Below, in pieces: positions 5,893 through 6,305 of a stretch of 6,305 nt of DNA. Under the pieces are notes generated by a model that was not told where the DNA came from, did not search any database, and worked only from the letters and a program-made list of their open reading frames with translations. Source of the DNA: Moraxellaceae bacterium UBA2031 (GTDB lineage Bacteria > Pseudomonadota > Gammaproteobacteria > Pseudomonadales > Moraxellaceae); contig DDBN01000005.1 of the NCBI GenBank assembly GCA_002333145.1, forward strand, positions 1 through 6,305, read 5' to 3'. A program made the position numbers and the translations under genes. The stretch's first letter is position 1. Each line of letters starts with the position of its first letter.

Positions 5893-6305
5893 GTGGATTT
5901 TCTGGAACCGGTGCGTGCTTTTTTGGCTTGTCCGACTCCTGATCGTTGGGTGCAGGGGGCGCTGGCCGATATTCCCCTTATTCTGCAGGACCACGCGAAC
6001 TGTGAGAAAAAGGCCGCTAGCACGGCCATGAACCTGTTGTTTCGCTACAGTGAGCGGCAGGAGTTGCAGGTACTGCTGTCCCAATTGGTACGGGAGGAGA
6101 TGCTTCATTACGAGCAGGTACTCGAGATAATGCAGGCCCGCGGCATTCCCTACCGGCATGTTTCTGCAGCGCGATATGCCACGGGCTTGCGTGAGCATGT
6201 CCGCCATGGTGAGCCCGATCGCCTTGTCGATATTCTTATTGTGGGCGCATTTGTGGAGGCACGCTCCTGTGAACGCTTTGAGAAGATTGCGCCACATCTG
6301 GATGC
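5893..6305 (+). CDS. miaE: tRNA-(ms2io6A)-hydroxylase MiaE, N-terminal part (3' end outside window)
   Basis: MiaE is a ferritin-like non-haem diiron monooxygenase that hydroxylates the isopentenyl group of 2-methylthio-N6-isopentenyladenosine at position 37 of tRNAs reading UNN codons, after MiaA and MiaB have acted. From the GTG, 137 complete codons are visible before the window ends; the family usually has about 200 residues, so about two thirds is here. The order is typical: FLEPVRAFLACPTPDRWV (3-20), DHANCEKKAASTAMNLLFRY (33-52), REEMLHYEQVLEIM (67-80) and VEARSCERFEKIAPHL (121-136). Probable iron ligands are E38, the E69-x-x-H72 pair and E122; the second ExxH motif would lie past the edge. 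The gene diverges from the acyltransferase gene and has its own promoter. No frameshift or damage is visible. Identification rests on these very characteristic motifs. Confidence 0.93.
   Translation, partial: MDFLEPVRAFLACPTPDRWVQGALADIPLILQDHANCEKKAASTAMNLLFRYSERQELQVLLSQLVREEMLHYEQVLEIMQARGIPYRHVSAARYATGLREHVRHGEPDRLVDILIVGAFVEARSCERFEKIAPHLD

Noticed and set aside
5815..6297. A 160-codon open frame on the minus strand opposite miaE
   Set aside because: It is antisense to a well-recognised MiaE with strong motifs, its translation resembles no family I know and has the composition of a reverse-strand shadow, and it also covers the miaE promoter.
1..6305. Possible mobile element, CRISPR, toxin-antitoxin or defence system
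   Set aside because: I found no direct-repeat arrays, terminal inverted repeats, transposase or integrase motifs, or small paired toxin/antitoxin frames. All substantial genes are recognisable chromosomal families.

Overview
The window looks like an ordinary piece of a gammaproteobacterial chromosome with balanced base composition. The GreB and DedA proteins closely resemble the Escherichia coli ones. MiaE and the long (700-residue) acetyl-CoA hydrolase/transferase suggest a Pseudomonadales/Oceanospirillales-type, possibly marine, organism. I cannot name a genus from sequence alone. I see no transposase, integrase, tRNA, rRNA, CRISPR array or phage gene, and no sign of recent transfer.

Layout: the 3' part of greB (+) enters from the left edge and ends three bases from the end of a convergent dedA. 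Five genes then lie on the minus strand. In their direction of transcription they are a lipid A-type acyltransferase (5743-4808), a small flavodoxin-fold protein (4791-4327), the long acetyl-CoA hydrolase/transferase (4201-2099), a DUF523-DUF1722 protein (2039-1068) and dedA (975-334). At the right edge the 5' part of miaE (+) diverges from the acyltransferase gene. The 149-bp gap between them holds a good sigma70 promoter for miaE and a weaker candidate for the acyltransferase.

The acyltransferase and flavodoxin genes (16-nt gap, strong ribosome binding site) very probably share a transcript. The acetyl-CoA hydrolase and DUF523-DUF1722 genes (59-nt gap, no terminator seen) probably form a second one. 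The 125-bp AT-rich gap before the acetyl-CoA hydrolase contains a perfect 6+2+6 palindrome that could be an operator. The functions are mixed: transcript-cleavage factor, inner-membrane transporter-like protein, sulfur/iron-sulfur-type enzyme, acyl-CoA metabolism, flavoprotein, outer-membrane lipid assembly and tRNA hydroxylation. No single pathway joins them.

I did not find a clearly new biological system. The points most worth a second look are the unusual architecture of the 700-residue CoA enzyme, its pairing with a DUF523-DUF1722 protein, a probable dedA terminator buried inside the greB coding sequence, and the palindrome upstream of the CoA enzyme.
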